Below are positions 54,398 to 63,593 of a stretch of 64,000 bases of DNA, piece by piece. The notes below the pieces were generated by a model. It was given only the letters and a program-made list of their open reading frames with translations, ran no database searches and was not told the origin of the DNA. Source of the stretch: Streptomyces sp. KMM 9044 (GTDB lineage Bacteria > Actinomycetota > Actinomycetes > Streptomycetales > Streptomycetaceae); NCBI RefSeq assembly GCF_024701375.2, contig NZ_CP113910.1, forward strand, positions 1,116,001 to 1,180,000, in the 5' to 3' direction. Numbering within the stretch: position 1 is the stretch's first letter; each line of letters opens with the position of its first letter. Made by a program: the position numbers and the translations under genes.

Positions 54398-54904
54398 CTA
54401 CCTCACCGAGCCGGCTGCCGCCCGGTGGGCCGAGATGGTGAACTGCCCCGGCGCCTGTTCGGCCAGCCAGCCCCGCTCAACCAGCCTCTTCAGCTTCGAC
54501 CGTGTCGCCTCGATCTTCGAGGTCTGGGCGGGCAGCCCGATCCTGGGCACGATCTGCTTCGCCTGCACCGCCCCCGGCGCGTCGTCGATCACGTCCACGA
54601 TGTCGCGGTAGACCGGCGGGAGATCCACGCTGGTCATCCCCTCCCGCCAGAAGGTCACGGTCTGCACCCCCACCACCCGGCCCCCGCCCACCGGCAAGGT
54701 CTCCGCCGGCGGCCGGGCCACTTCGAGGGCCACTCCCTCGGCCGCGAGTTCCTCCAGAGTCTCCCGCGTCACCGTCAGCCGATCCAGCCGGCCCCGCTCG
54801 GCCTCCAGCCGAACGGTCAACGCGGCCACCTCCCGCTCGAGTTCCTCCACCCGCAACCGCACCGCCGCCTGGCGTTCCTCCAGCTCACCGATCAACGAGC
54901 CCAT
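54398..54904 (-). CDS. Coiled-coil plus winged-helix protein of unknown function
   Basis: The 168-residue protein has an N-terminal coiled coil of about 60 residues (LEERQAAVRLRVEELEREVA, LTVRLEAERGRLDRLTVTRE). A linker with PPVYRDIVDVIDD follows, then a winged-helix-like end (VPRIGLPAQTSKIEATRSKL, KRLVERGWLAEQAPGQFTIS). A truncated relative lies at 43,502-43,739. Both sit beside transposable elements. Such proteins are often seen next to IS elements in Streptomyces as I recall, and may be accessory proteins or host targets. Function unknown. Confidence 0.65.
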   Translation of the reverse strand: MGSLIGELEERQAAVRLRVEELEREVAALTVRLEAERGRLDRLTVTRETLEELAAEGVALEVARPPAETLPVGGGRVVGVQTVTFWREGMTSVDLPPVYRDIVDVIDDAPGAVQAKQIVPRIGLPAQTSKIEATRSKLKRLVERGWLAEQAPGQFTISAHRAAAGSVR

Positions 54905-54989
54905 CCGGCACCGCCTCCTCTACCGCCACGGTAGACAAGCCGCCACCCCACCCACACCCGGATCAGCGAAACCCCAGCTCAACCATCCC

Positions 54990-56380
54990 TGGAAAGGATC
55001 CGCACCCATCCGGGGTTCGAGACGGTTCAGGAACTGCGCTGTGACCTGCGCTGGAAGGCCGCCTGCGGGCTGGGCCTGTACGACACCGCCTTCGATCCCT
55101 CGCTGCTGACCTACTTCCGGCGCCGACTTGCGCGCTCGGCCGACCCGATGCGGATCTTCACCAAGGTCAGGGAGGTGGTGGCGGCCACCGGCGTGCTCAA
55201 GGGAAAGCAGCGCCGGGCGCTGGATTCCACGGTCCTGGACGATGCGGTGGCCACCCAGGACACCGTCACCCAGCTGGTGTCCGCGATCCGCCGGGTGATC
55301 CGCGAGGTCCCCGGCGCCGGCGAGATCGCCGGCCGGTGGTGCACCGCGCACGACTACACCGACCCCGGCAAACCCAAGATCGCCTGGAATGACGAGGCCG
55401 CCCGCGCCGCGCTGGTCGACGCGCTGGTGTCCGACGCACTCAACCTGCTCGGCCGGCTGCCCGACCGCGAGCTGGGCGAGCAGGCCGCGAACGCGGTGGG
55501 CCTGCTCGCCCTGGTCGCCGGCCAGGACGTGGAGCCGGCCGAGGACTCCGACGGCCGCGACGGACGCTGGCGCATCGCCCGGCGCACCGTGCCCGACCGG
55601 ACGGTGTCCACCGTCGATGCCGATGCCCGGCACATCCACAAGAACCGCACCCGCCACCAGGAGGGCTACCGCGGGCACGTGTCCTTCGAGCCGGAGGCCG
55701 GACTGTTCACCGCCGTGGCGCTGACCGGCGGCTACGGTCCGGACAACCACGAGGCCGCCGTCGCGCTGGACCTGCTGGCCGACGAAGACCACAGCGAAGG
55801 CGAGACGCTGACCGTGCTCGGCGACTCCGCCTACGGCACCGGCAGCCTGCGCGAACAGCTGACCGCCCAGGGCCACGTCCTGGTGATCAAACCGCCGCCG
55901 CTGCGGCAGGCCGTCCCCGGCGGCTTCACCATCGACGACTTCCACGTCGACACCGGCGCCGCCACCGTGACCTGCCCGGCGGGACAGACCGCGAATCTGG
56001 GCCGCCCCAAGGCCGACGGCGCCCGCACCGCCCAGTTCAAACGGCTGTGCACCGGCTGCCCGCTGCGGGAACGCTGCACGACCTCGAAGACCGGACGGGT
56101 CGTCAATGTCCACCCCCAGCACGGGCTGCTGACCGCCGCCCGGCACCAGGCCACCACCGACACCGCCTGGCAGGACGAATACCGCCGCTGGCGGCCCCCG
56201 GTCGAACGCGCCATCGCCTGGCTCGTCGCCCACGGCCACCGCCGCGTCCGCTACCGAGGCGTGATCGCCAACAACATCGCGCTCCACCACCGCGCCGCTG
56301 CCCTCAACCTCCGCCGACTGATCAACCTGGGACTCACCCGAACCAGCGGCACCTGGCACCTCGCCCCAACCACCCCATGA
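54990..56380 (+). pseudogene. IS1182-family transposase, 5' truncated
   Basis: The frame is open from about 54,990 and reads IRTHPGFETVQELRCDLRWK, LYDTAFDPSLLTYFRRRLAR, then LKGKQRRALDSTVLDDAVAT with the first Asp, TLTVLGDSAYGTGSLREQLT with the second, a Cys-rich segment (CTGCPLRERC), and PVERAIAWLVAHGHRRVRYR. The first 60 or so residues of a full transposase are missing, and no start codon with a ribosome-binding site is visible. The C-terminus is intact. The product of an internal ATG at 55,148 would lack part of the N-terminal domain. Confidence 0.82.
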
Positions 56381-56467
56381 CGAAGAAGGGCCGCCCGGCC
56401 TGCGGCCGAACAGCCCCTCCACAAGATTTTCAGTGGCCTTCTAGCCTCATAGTGCTTCTCGATCCGC

Positions 56468-56794
56468 TCAGTTGACGACCTTGTCCAGGAGCTGAGGGCC
56501 GGTGGCGAATATAAACACCATGACGGCGAATAGCATGGCGTGGACGATGGTGGCGGTTTTGAAGCGCAGAGAGTGCAAGAACCAGGTGGACCCGGCCCCG
56601 ATGGCTGCGGCGACGGCGGCGGCTGTGAGGTAGGCGCGGGTGAGGTCGGCCTCGGCTTCCGCCCCGGGGTCCCACCCGATGAGTCCGACGACTCCGACCC
56701 ACAGCACGAAGAACGCGATGGTGTCGAGGACGAGCAGAACGAGGGTCGTCGCAGTCTCGGCCCCCGCGGACTGGGCCTTCCCTTCGGTGGTCAT
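56468..56794 (-). CDS. Small three-helix membrane protein of unknown function
   Basis: The 108-residue protein has a short polar N-terminus (MTTEGKAQSAGAETATT) and three hydrophobic segments near 18-42, 55-75 and 82-102. AGGAATT lies just before the ATG. It follows the SGNH hydrolase fragment on the same strand by 84 bases and may have been in its operon. No motif suggests a function. Confidence 0.62.
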   Translation of the reverse strand: MTTEGKAQSAGAETATTLVLLVLDTIAFFVLWVGVVGLIGWDPGAEAEADLTRAYLTAAAVAAAIGAGSTWFLHSLRFKTATIVHAMLFAVMVFIFATGPQLLDKVVN

Positions 56795-56877
56795 GTAATT
56801 CCTGTACTCCGTAGTTCCTGGATTCAGTGCGGGGCCCCAGGAGGACCGGGACCCCGCACCAGTGGGGGCTTGGCAGG

Positions 56878-57883
56878 CTACTTCAGTCCACGCTCCAAGA
56901 CGTCGGCGAACAGCCGGGCCCCGGCGATCTTAGGATGGAACGACTTCATGGACGGCAGCGGGGCGTCGTTGTCCGCTTCACTACGGCCGCTCATGACGAC
57001 TCCGTGGATGGATTCCGGGTTCCCGCAGATGGTCTTGCCTTGGAACTCGGCCGCAGGGTCCACGAAGACTACGCCGTTGGCGTCCGCCGCCTTCTTCATA
57101 TTCGCCGTGAGATGCGGCGCTATGGTGTGGTTCATCCACGCCACCTCCGCATCGTCGATACCCGGCACGCAGTCGTCCTCGAACAGATGCGGGTAGCCCA
57201 TGAGGACCACTTTGGCGTTCTTCGCACGCTCTTTGATCTTCGCGAGGGTCTGCTGCACTCGAGGTAGCACCTCTTCGTCGAGGATGCGCGGGATCTCCGT
57301 GTGCATCGGCTTGCCGGAGTCGATGTAAGCATTCGGACAGGTAGTGCCTGGGACGATGCACGCCTTGATGATGTCGGAGAACCGGGCGTCGTTGCCACCG
57401 ATCGTGATGGTGACGATGTCCGTGTTCTGGTCGAGATAGCCGAGGTCCATCTGCGGGAGGGAGTTGCCGTACTGCGACTCGCCTCCCGACGTCACGTTGT
57501 AGGTGCGTGCACCGGAGCAGGCTATGAAGCTCAGGTCGACGTTGCCGTAATCGTCGGAGATCTCACCGATGGACTGGGGTCTGCCGGGCAGGGTCGCCTG
57601 CCGGACCCAGGCCAGCTTGGACCGGTGACACTTGTTGATCACCTCGTCGTCTCCGGTGCTCTCCCTGTAGTCCGTCTCCCGGAAATAGTCCTTGCCGCCC
57701 TCGCTGTCGGCACCTTCGCCGGAGGCGAAGGAGTCACCCATGCCGACCACGTGCGTAGGGTTGGCGCCGAGGTCCTGGAAGGCGACGGCGTCCCAGGCTA
57801 TGTCCATCCCGTGCCCCTCTTCGGTGATGTTGGAGAGGGCCACCGATGGAGTTCCGGTGAAGTTGAAGACGCGCTGAACCGTT
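56878..57883 (-). pseudogene. Secreted SGNH/GDSL hydrolase, C-terminal part
   Basis: The fragment keeps the catalytic hydrolase domain: VVGMGDSFASGEGADSEGGK with the block I Ser, DLSFIACSGARTYNV (block II), TDIVTITIGGNDARFSD (block III Asn), and SMKSFHPKIAGARLFADVLE with the block V His. The upstream sensor or propeller-like region is cut at the left end of the IS3 element at 57,884. A 5' piece of what appears to be the same gene lies beyond that element at 61,408. Without a signal peptide the fragment cannot be exported in the normal way. In streptomycetes such large secreted esterases are extracellular. Confidence 0.82.
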
Positions 57884-57924
57884 CCGGGTTCGGTGGAGAC
57901 TCGATTCCATGTAAGGATTGAGTC

Positions 57925-58299
57925 ATGGCACGCCCCTCCTCCTATCCCCCTGAGCTGCGCAAACGAGCGGTCCGTATGGTCGCCGAGGTCCGTAATGACT
58001 ATCCGAACGAGTCGGCCGCCTTGAGGGCGGTCGCCCAGAAACTCGGGATCGGCTCGGCCGAGACCCTGCGGAACTGGGTCAAGCGGGACGAGATCGACTC
58101 CGGCCGGCGTCCGGGCACGACCTCGGAGGAGTCCGCAGCGCTGAAGGCGCTGAAGAAGGAGAACGCCGAACTGCGGCGCGCGAACGACATCCTGAAAGCC
58201 GCGGCAAGTTTCTTCGCGGCCGAGCTGTGCGCCACGAGGCGCCGTGGTGATCGGGAGGTGGTGCAAGACCACTTCCGTTGGGCCGTCGCAGCGGCCTGA
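57925..58299 (+). CDS. IS3-family transposase orfA, interrupted by the intron
   Basis: The helix-turn-helix protein starts MARPSSYPPELRKRAVRMVA and continues through LRAVAQKLGIGSAETLRNWV to a leucine-zipper-like LKALKKENAELRRANDILKA. The genuine sequence ends at FFAAEL, codon split at 58,226, where the group II intron begins. Unspliced translation adds unrelated residues to 58,299. Joining 58,226 to 60,439 gives FFAAELDRPHTRS and a stop at 60,463, a 108-residue OrfA whose end overlaps orfB in the usual -1 arrangement. Confidence 0.88.
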   Translation: MARPSSYPPELRKRAVRMVAEVRNDYPNESAALRAVAQKLGIGSAETLRNWVKRDEIDSGRRPGTTSEESAALKALKKENAELRRANDILKAAASFFAAELCATRRRGDREVVQDHFRWAVAAA

Positions 58300-58867
58300 C
58301 GAAGCTGGGGGCAGCCTGATCCGGGGACGCCGGTGAGGGTGGCAAGCGGCCCCGACAAAGGCGAGTCGTGCCGGAACTGCCAGACGGCACGGGCTCGTCG
58401 AGCGAGGTCAGAAGGTGTAACGCGAGTGAACCAGTGGTCGAAGCTCCGTAACAGCGAAGCCGGCTCAAACCTGGTGGATACCGGGCCGGTGTGCAGTGCG
58501 TGAGGGGTCCGGGTCATCCGGGGTCCTCAACTCCGAAGCCGTATAGCTCTGACGGTGGGGAGGCCGCGTTGAAGGTCTGCGGCGTAGACGCGGCGATGCT
58601 GCCGGAGTAGAGCTGGGCACCTCCCTGACCGGCCGATCGCATGGTGAACGTGGGAACCGTTCCCCGGTTCGCCCCGTTGCCGGACAGCCGGTCCGGCATG
58701 GCGGGAAGGCCCGTTCCGGCCGAGGACCGTGGGGCGGGGCGGAGGCCCCGTAGTAGTCGCGGGAGTGACGACCCGCTGTGGAGGTCGCGAGAGGCGGCCG
58801 CAGGGCGAAGGGGGCCAGTAAGCCGAGCAGTGGCTGTTACTGGAAGGTCAGGAGGACGCGGTCGTTG

Positions 58868-60355
58868 GTGAACACCGACGAACTGGAGCACGCTGTGTTC
58901 ACAGCGGAGCGACGGGTACTGAAGATCCAGGCGAAACTGCACCGTTGGGCCCGTGACGATCCTCGTCGCAGGTTCGGCGACCTGTTCAACCTCGTTGCCG
59001 ATCCCGCGTTCCTGCTGGTGGCGTGGGATCGGGTGAGTGGGAACAAGGGCGCGAAGACGGCCGGGGTGGACGGGCGAACGGCCCGTTCCATCGAGGCATG
59101 GCAGGGCGTCGAGGAGTTCCTCGACGGACTGCGGTCGAGTATCAAGGACCGCAGTTTCCGCCCGCTGCCGGTGCGCGAGCGGATGATCCCCAAGGCGGGC
59201 GGGAAGCTCCGCCGCCTGGGCATCCCGACCGTGGCCGACCGGGTGGTCCAGGCGTCCTTGAAACTGGTGCTGGAGCCGATCTTTGAGGCGGACTTCCTTC
59301 CGTGTTCGTACGGGTTCCGCCCCAAGCGCCGGGCCCATGATGCGGTGGCCGAGGTGCGCTATCTCGCTTCGAGACCTCGTAACTACGAGTGGATCGTCGA
59401 GGGCGACATCAAGGCATGCTTCGACGAGATCGACCACGCGGCCCTGATGGACCGGGTGCGACATCGCGTCGGGGACAAGCGCGTCCTGGCCCTGGTGAAG
59501 GCGTTCCTGAAGGCGGGCGTTCTCACCGAGGACCGCCTGCTGGAGGAGACCACCGCCGGGACCCCGCAAGGCGGCATCCTTTCCCCGCTGCTGGCGAACA
59601 TCGCGCTGTCGGCGCTGGACGAGCACATCGCCCAGCTTCCTGGCGGCCCCGTTTCCAGCCCGCGGGAGCGGGAGCGACGGCTTCGCCGCGGTCTGCCGAC
59701 ATTCCGCCTGGTGCGGTATGCCGACGACTGGTGCCTGATGGTGCACGGCACGAAGGCCGACGCCGAAGCCCTGCGCGAGGAAGCCGCCCGGGCTCTTGCC
59801 CCGATGGGCCTGCGCCTGTCGGGGGAGAAGACCCTGATCACCCATATCGAGGACGGTGTGGACTTCCTCGGCTGGCGTATCCAGCGTCACCGGAAGCGCG
59901 GCACCGATCGGTACTACGTCTATACGTATCCGTCGAAGAAGGCCGTGATGGCCGCGAAACGGAAGATCAAGACGTTGTGCCGACAGGTCGAGGTGAACCA
60001 GCCGCTCGATGACCTGCTGCGTCGCTTGAACGTGACGCTGCGGGGCTGGTGCGGCTACTTCCGGCCCGGGGTGTCCTCCTCGGTCTTCGCCTATCTCAAC
60101 CACTACCTGTGGGAGACGGTCTGGCGATGGCTGCGGCGCAAGCACCGCCGGTCCACCTGGAAGGAGCTCCGTCACCGCTACTGCGGCGGCGGATGGTGGC
60201 CTGCCACCGAGCGCAGAGAACTGATCGACCTGGAGAAGGTGGGCACGACCCGCTACCGCTATCGAGGCTCGATCATTCCCTCGCCCTGGCCGGTCACAGA
60301 AGAGGACACACGACACGAGAGCCCTGCGGGGCTTGTGGAGAGCCCGGTGCATTGA
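58868..60355 (+). CDS. Group II intron reverse transcriptase/maturase
   Basis: The 495-residue protein has all reverse transcriptase blocks: DRVSGNKGAKTAGVDG, GKLRRLGIPTVADRVVQASL, SYGFRPKRRAHDAV, GDIKACFDEIDH, TPQGGILSPLLANIALS, and the catalytic YADDW. A maturase domain follows with FLGWRIQRHR and LRGWCGYFRPG. It ends RYRYRGSIIPSPWP without an HNH endonuclease, so target cleavage would rely on other means, as in other endonuclease-lacking introns. I prefer the GTG at 58,868 (NTDELEHAVF), with GGAGG at 58,851-58,855. The gene runs into domain V. It looks functional. Confidence 0.92.
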   Translation: MNTDELEHAVFTAERRVLKIQAKLHRWARDDPRRRFGDLFNLVADPAFLLVAWDRVSGNKGAKTAGVDGRTARSIEAWQGVEEFLDGLRSSIKDRSFRPLPVRERMIPKAGGKLRRLGIPTVADRVVQASLKLVLEPIFEADFLPCSYGFRPKRRAHDAVAEVRYLASRPRNYEWIVEGDIKACFDEIDHAALMDRVRHRVGDKRVLALVKAFLKAGVLTEDRLLEETTAGTPQGGILSPLLANIALSALDEHIAQLPGGPVSSPRERERRLRRGLPTFRLVRYADDWCLMVHGTKADAEALREEAARALAPMGLRLSGEKTLITHIEDGVDFLGWRIQRHRKRGTDRYYVYTYPSKKAVMAAKRKIKTLCRQVEVNQPLDDLLRRLNVTLRGWCGYFRPGVSSSVFAYLNHYLWETVWRWLRRKHRRSTWKELRHRYCGGGWWPATERRELIDLEKVGTTRYRYRGSIIPSPWPVTEEDTRHESPAGLVESPVH

Positions 60356-60373
60356 AAGGTGCCCGCCGGGTTC
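60340..60373 (+). ncRNA. Group II intron domain V
   Basis: Thirty-four nucleotides fit the conserved catalytic hairpin: a GAGCCCGGTGC 5' arm, the ATTGAAAG centre with GAAA, and a complementary GCCCGCCGGGTTC 3' arm. It overlaps the last codons of the maturase gene. Domain VI, with its bulged branch-point A, should follow between 60,374 and 60,438. Confidence 0.85.
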
Positions 60374-60438
60374 GGGAAGCGGCCCGGGGAAACGGGCCAG
60401 CCCTCACAGGCTGGCACCGCGTCCCGGGCCGACTTCAC

Positions 60439-61389
60439 CGACCGGCCACACACACGCTCGTAGCATTCATCGACGAGCACCGGGACCGCTTCGGCGGCGT
60501 CGAGCCGATCTGCAGAACCCTCACCGAGCACGACTGCAAGATCGCCCCCTCCACCTACTACGCGGCGAAGAAACGCGCCGCCCAACCCTCGGCCAGACAG
60601 GTGCGGGACGCCGTCCTCAAGGACGCGATCACCGAGGTCCATGAGTCCAACTTCCGTGTTTACGGGGCCAGGAAGATCTGGCACGAGCTGCACCGCCAGG
60701 GCCACGAGGTGGCCCGGTGCACTATCGAACGCCTGATGCGGGAGCTCGGCATCACCGGCGCCGTCCGCGGCAAGAAGATCATCACCACGATCCCGGACAA
60801 CTCCGTCGAGCGGGCCCCCGATCTCGTGGACCGCAAGTTCGTCGCACCGGCCCCCAACCGCTGTTGGGCCGCGGACTTCACCCACATCAAGACCTGGTCG
60901 GGAGTCGTCTACGTCGCCTTCGTCGTGGACACCTTCTCCCGCCGGATCGTCGACTGGTCCGCCGCCACGTCGAAGGAGACCAAGCTCGTCCTGGACGCCC
61001 TGGACATGGCCCTGTGGCAACGTGACCGCGACGAACATCCGCACCAGCAAGGCGAGTTGATACACCACTCCGACGCCGGGTCGCAATACACCAGTTTCAC
61101 GCTCGCCGAGCACCTGAACGCCGCCGGCATCGCCGCCTCGATCGGCTCCGTCGGTGACGCATACGACAACGCCCTCATGGAGTCCACGATCGGCCTTTTC
61201 AAGACCGAGCGGATCAAACCGGGACGGCCTTGGAAGACGCTCTCCCAGGTCGAACTCGCCACCGCGGAGTGGGTCGACTGGTACTGCCACCGCCGGCTCC
61301 ACGGTGAGATCGGACACGTCCCGCCCGTCGAATACGAAACCAACTACTACCTCACCACCACGAAACCCCAGGTCACAACCAAAACCTGA
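60439..61389 (+). CDS. IS3-family transposase orfB
   Basis: The integrase-core protein reads LVAFIDEHRDRFGGVEPICR, FRVYGARKIWHELHRQGHEV, then the DDE core: CWAADFTHIKTWSGVVYVAF, LIHHSDAGSQYTSFTLAEHL, and YDNALMESTIGLFKTERIKP with the catalytic Glu. In an IS3 element it is made as an OrfAB fusion by -1 frameshifting in the overlap with orfA. Here the intron lies just upstream of the overlap, so the fusion can only form after splicing. The frame is intact to the stop at 61,389. Confidence 0.9.
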   Translation, partial: RPATHTLVAFIDEHRDRFGGVEPICRTLTEHDCKIAPSTYYAAKKRAAQPSARQVRDAVLKDAITEVHESNFRVYGARKIWHELHRQGHEVARCTIERLMRELGITGAVRGKKIITTIPDNSVERAPDLVDRKFVAPAPNRCWAADFTHIKTWSGVVYVAFVVDTFSRRIVDWSAATSKETKLVLDALDMALWQRDRDEHPHQQGELIHHSDAGSQYTSFTLAEHLNAAGIAASIGSVGDAYDNALMESTIGLFKTERIKPGRPWKTLSQVELATAEWVDWYCHRRLHGEIGHVPPVEYETNYYLTTTKPQVTTKT

Positions 61390-61407
61390 GATCTCTACCG
61401 AACCCGG

Positions 61408-61757
61408 GGCGGTTCATGTTGGTGAAGGTGCGCGGAGCGTACGCGACCAGGGCGCGGTCACCGGATGCGGTGACGCAGGCGTTGCCGATCCATGTGTCGG
61501 TGTCGAAGAACCCGGGTTCGGAGAGGGTTGCGGCGGTCTTCCAGCGGTAGCCGTCGGCCTCGTCCGCGGTCAAGAGGTGGAATCCGGTGGCGTCGCCGAT
61601 GGTGGTCCACGCGGTGTCGGAGGACTTGGCGTAACCGTTACCAAGGACCTTGCCGCGCTCCTTGGCGGGAACGCGGTCCTTGTCGCCGTTCTCGTCCGCC
61701 TTCACGCGGGGCGCGGCGGGGTCGGACCATCCTTCAGCGGCATTCGGGGGCTTCGGC
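61408..61757 (-). pseudogene. SGNH hydrolase gene, internal 5' fragment
   Basis: The fragment reads AAEGWSDPAAPRVKADENGD, KVLGNGYAKSSDTAWTTIGD, TGFHLLTADEADGYRWKTAA, FDTDTWIGNACVTASGDRAL and AYAPRTFTNMN. This is the upstream extracellular region typical of very large Streptomyces GDSL/SGNH hydrolases. It lies on the same strand as the catalytic fragment at 56,878-57,883, and the IS3 element sits between them. A large middle stretch is missing. Its own 5' end is cut by the second IS1380 element, so no signal peptide remains. Confidence 0.72.
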
Positions 61758-63530
61758 CTCAGAAATTCAGCTGGCCTGCTGAACTGACACCCCGACAGTA
61801 AAAGGGTGCCTCTCACCTGCGATGATCTGATTGACAAGATCAAGAACATGGCAGAGTAAGGGGCACCCTCAGGGTGAAGGCTACCGGCTGGGACCAGCGG
61901 CTCGATGTCCGGGCCGATGACAAGAATCTGATCGGGCACGCGGGTGTGGTCCTGCTGCGGAAGGTCGCCGACCGCATCGGCCTGACCCGTGCGCTGAGTG
62001 CGGCACTGCCGAGGGGCAGCGGGCCCGGGTGGCGGGACCGCGGCGAGGCGCTCGTCGTGCTGGCCTGCGCGATCGTGCTCGGCGCGACGAACATCCTGGA
62101 GGCCGAGCAACTCCAGCGCCACTGGCGCAGGTTGTTCCCGCGCCCGGTCTCCGACACCACCCTGCGCCGCACGCTTCAGGCGGTCGACGCCCCGGTCGCG
62201 GCCCGGATCGAGCGGGTCCGCGCCGCGATCCGCCGCGTGGTGTGGACCCTGCTCGCCCTGCGGCCGGGCGGCTTCCCGTGGATCGAGGTGGCCGGCCGGG
62301 AGCTCACGGGCTGGTACGTCCTGGACCTGGACGCCACCATCGTGGAGTGCCACAGCAACAAGGAGGGCGCCGCGGGCACCTACAAAGGCGGCTTCGGGCA
62401 CATGCCGCTGGGGGCCTGGCCGGCCAGCACCCACGAGTGCCTCGCCATGCTGCTGCGGCCCGGCAACGCCCCGCCCAACGACGTCGCCGACCACAAGACG
62501 GTGCTGGCCGCAGCCCTGCAGCAGCTCCCTCTGCCCCGTTGGTCGAAGCTGCTGGTCCGCATTGACGGCGCGGCCTTCAGCCACCAGGTCCTCGACCACC
62601 TCCAGGCCCTGACCACAAGTCGGCGCCGGGTGCGACGGGTCACCGGCTGGGCCATCAACGAGGTGGACGAGCAGGCCATCGCGCTGCTGCCCGAGCGCGT
62701 GTGGACCACCGCGCTGCGGCAGGACGGCCGCGTGCACGAGATCACCGGGCCCGACGGCGACCGGATCTCCTACCAGGTCGCCGAGATCACCGGCCTGCGC
62801 GACCTGACCGGCCGGCCGGAGGGGATGCGGCTGATCGTGCGGCGGGTCAAGCCCTCGCGCCGCGACGCGAAGAAGTTGACCGCCTTCGAGAAGCAGACCG
62901 GCCGGCGCTACCAGATCGTTGCCACCAACATCCCCGCTCACCAGGGGCTTTGCGGGGTTCCCGGCTCCGGGCAGGCCTGGTTCGTCGACGCCCTTTACCG
63001 GGACCACGCCGAGGTCGAGGACCGTGTGAAGGCGATCAAGCGGGTCGGGCTCGGCCTGATGCCGTCCAAGTCCTGGCAGCTCAACACGGCCTGGGTGCTC
63101 GCCGCCACGATCGCCGCCGACCTCGATGCCTGGATGCGGCTCCTCCTCCTGCACGACGAGCCCGAACTCGCCGCCGCCGAACCGGAGACAATCCGGATGA
63201 AGCTCTACCACCTGCCCGTCCGCCTCAGCACCCACGCCCGCCGCCGCACCCTGCACCTGGACCAAACCTGGCCCTGGGCACGCCAGTTCACCACCGCCTG
63301 GCAGCGGGCCACCCAGCTCCCCGCCCTCGCCTGACGGCCGGACACCATCCCGACGATCCCGGAGAGGAGAGGACCGCACCACCTCGGGCCCGTGGAACCC
63401 GACGCCCCCGCAGCGGATGCGAAGGCCCCCACGCCAACCGGCTGGACAAACCGGGGCAAGCCGCCGGAGCAGCCGAACCGATCAGCCCACAGACGAATCC
63501 AGGTCAGGTGTGCCGGATTCCCGAATTCTC
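61758..63530 (+). mobile_element. Second IS1380-family element (approximate ends)
   Basis: The boundaries are approximate. CCTCAGAAATTCAGC near 61,758 is loosely inverted relative to text ending CTATGAG near 63,533. The resulting length of about 1.77 kb is normal for the family. I found no target duplication. The element truncates the SGNH hydrolase fragment on its left. Confidence 0.55.
61874..63334 (+). CDS. IS1380-family transposase
   Basis: The 486-residue protein starts at a GTG and is intact. It shares the family layout with the copy at 39,873: LIGHAGVVLLRKVADRIGLT, RPGGFPWIEVAGRELTGWYV, LDLDATIVECHSNKEGAAGT with the catalytic Asp, VRIDGAAFSHQVLDHL, and LMPSKSWQLNTAWVLAATIA. Sequence identity to the other copy is only moderate, so they are separate lineages. 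Confidence 0.92.
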   Translation: MKATGWDQRLDVRADDKNLIGHAGVVLLRKVADRIGLTRALSAALPRGSGPGWRDRGEALVVLACAIVLGATNILEAEQLQRHWRRLFPRPVSDTTLRRTLQAVDAPVAARIERVRAAIRRVVWTLLALRPGGFPWIEVAGRELTGWYVLDLDATIVECHSNKEGAAGTYKGGFGHMPLGAWPASTHECLAMLLRPGNAPPNDVADHKTVLAAALQQLPLPRWSKLLVRIDGAAFSHQVLDHLQALTTSRRRVRRVTGWAINEVDEQAIALLPERVWTTALRQDGRVHEITGPDGDRISYQVAEITGLRDLTGRPEGMRLIVRRVKPSRRDAKKLTAFEKQTGRRYQIVATNIPAHQGLCGVPGSGQAWFVDALYRDHAEVEDRVKAIKRVGLGLMPSKSWQLNTAWVLAATIAADLDAWMRLLLLHDEPELAAAEPETIRMKLYHLPVRLSTHARRRTLHLDQTWPWARQFTTAWQRATQLPALA

Positions 63531-63593
63531 TATGAGCAGATGACGTTGAGAAGCCTCAACGAGAGGACGCAAATTGAGCGCCGACGGGTGGAG
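63335..63593. other. Non-coding gap at the right end of IS1380
   Basis: This 259-bp gap contains the presumed right end of the IS1380 element near 63,530 and then the end of the Imm10-type gene. No other coding signal is visible. Confidence 0.5.

Larger units (their letters stand above)
58227..60438 (+). mobile_element. Group II intron with its own reverse transcriptase
   Basis: The intron begins GTGCG (58,227), matching the GUGYG start, and ends with AC (60,438), matching the AY end. A 34-nt domain V at 60,340-60,373 starts GAGCCCGG and ends CCGGGTTC around a GAAA-containing centre. An intact maturase/reverse transcriptase gene lies inside. Removing the interval restores the end of IS3 orfA exactly, which fixes both boundaries. 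The 5' ribozyme core occupies 58,227 to about 58,867, where there is no gene. Confidence 0.88.
57884..61407 (+). mobile_element. IS3-family element interrupted by a group II intron
   Basis: Inverted ends are CCGGGTTCGGTGGAGACT on the left and, read inward from 61,407, CCGGGTTCGGTAGAGATC. Subtracting the 2,212-bp intron gives 1,312 bp, normal for IS3. orfA and orfB are present in the usual overlapping arrangement. No target duplication is seen, and the two flanks carry non-adjacent parts of one hydrolase gene. The element probably took part in a deletion after it inserted. Confidence 0.82.

Noticed and set aside
54920..56422. A 500-codon minus-strand frame opposite the IS1182 transposase.
   Set aside because: Glycine- and valine-rich antisense frame. 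The plus strand has the transposase motifs.
58514..60352. A 612-codon minus-strand frame opposite the intron reverse transcriptase.
   Set aside because: Antisense artefact. The plus strand carries YADDW and all other reverse transcriptase blocks.
61373..63382. A 669-codon minus-strand frame that seems to fuse IS1380 antisense to hydrolase sequence.
   Set aside because: Only the last stretch (61,408-61,757) is genuine hydrolase coding. The rest is antisense to the transposase, joined by chance.
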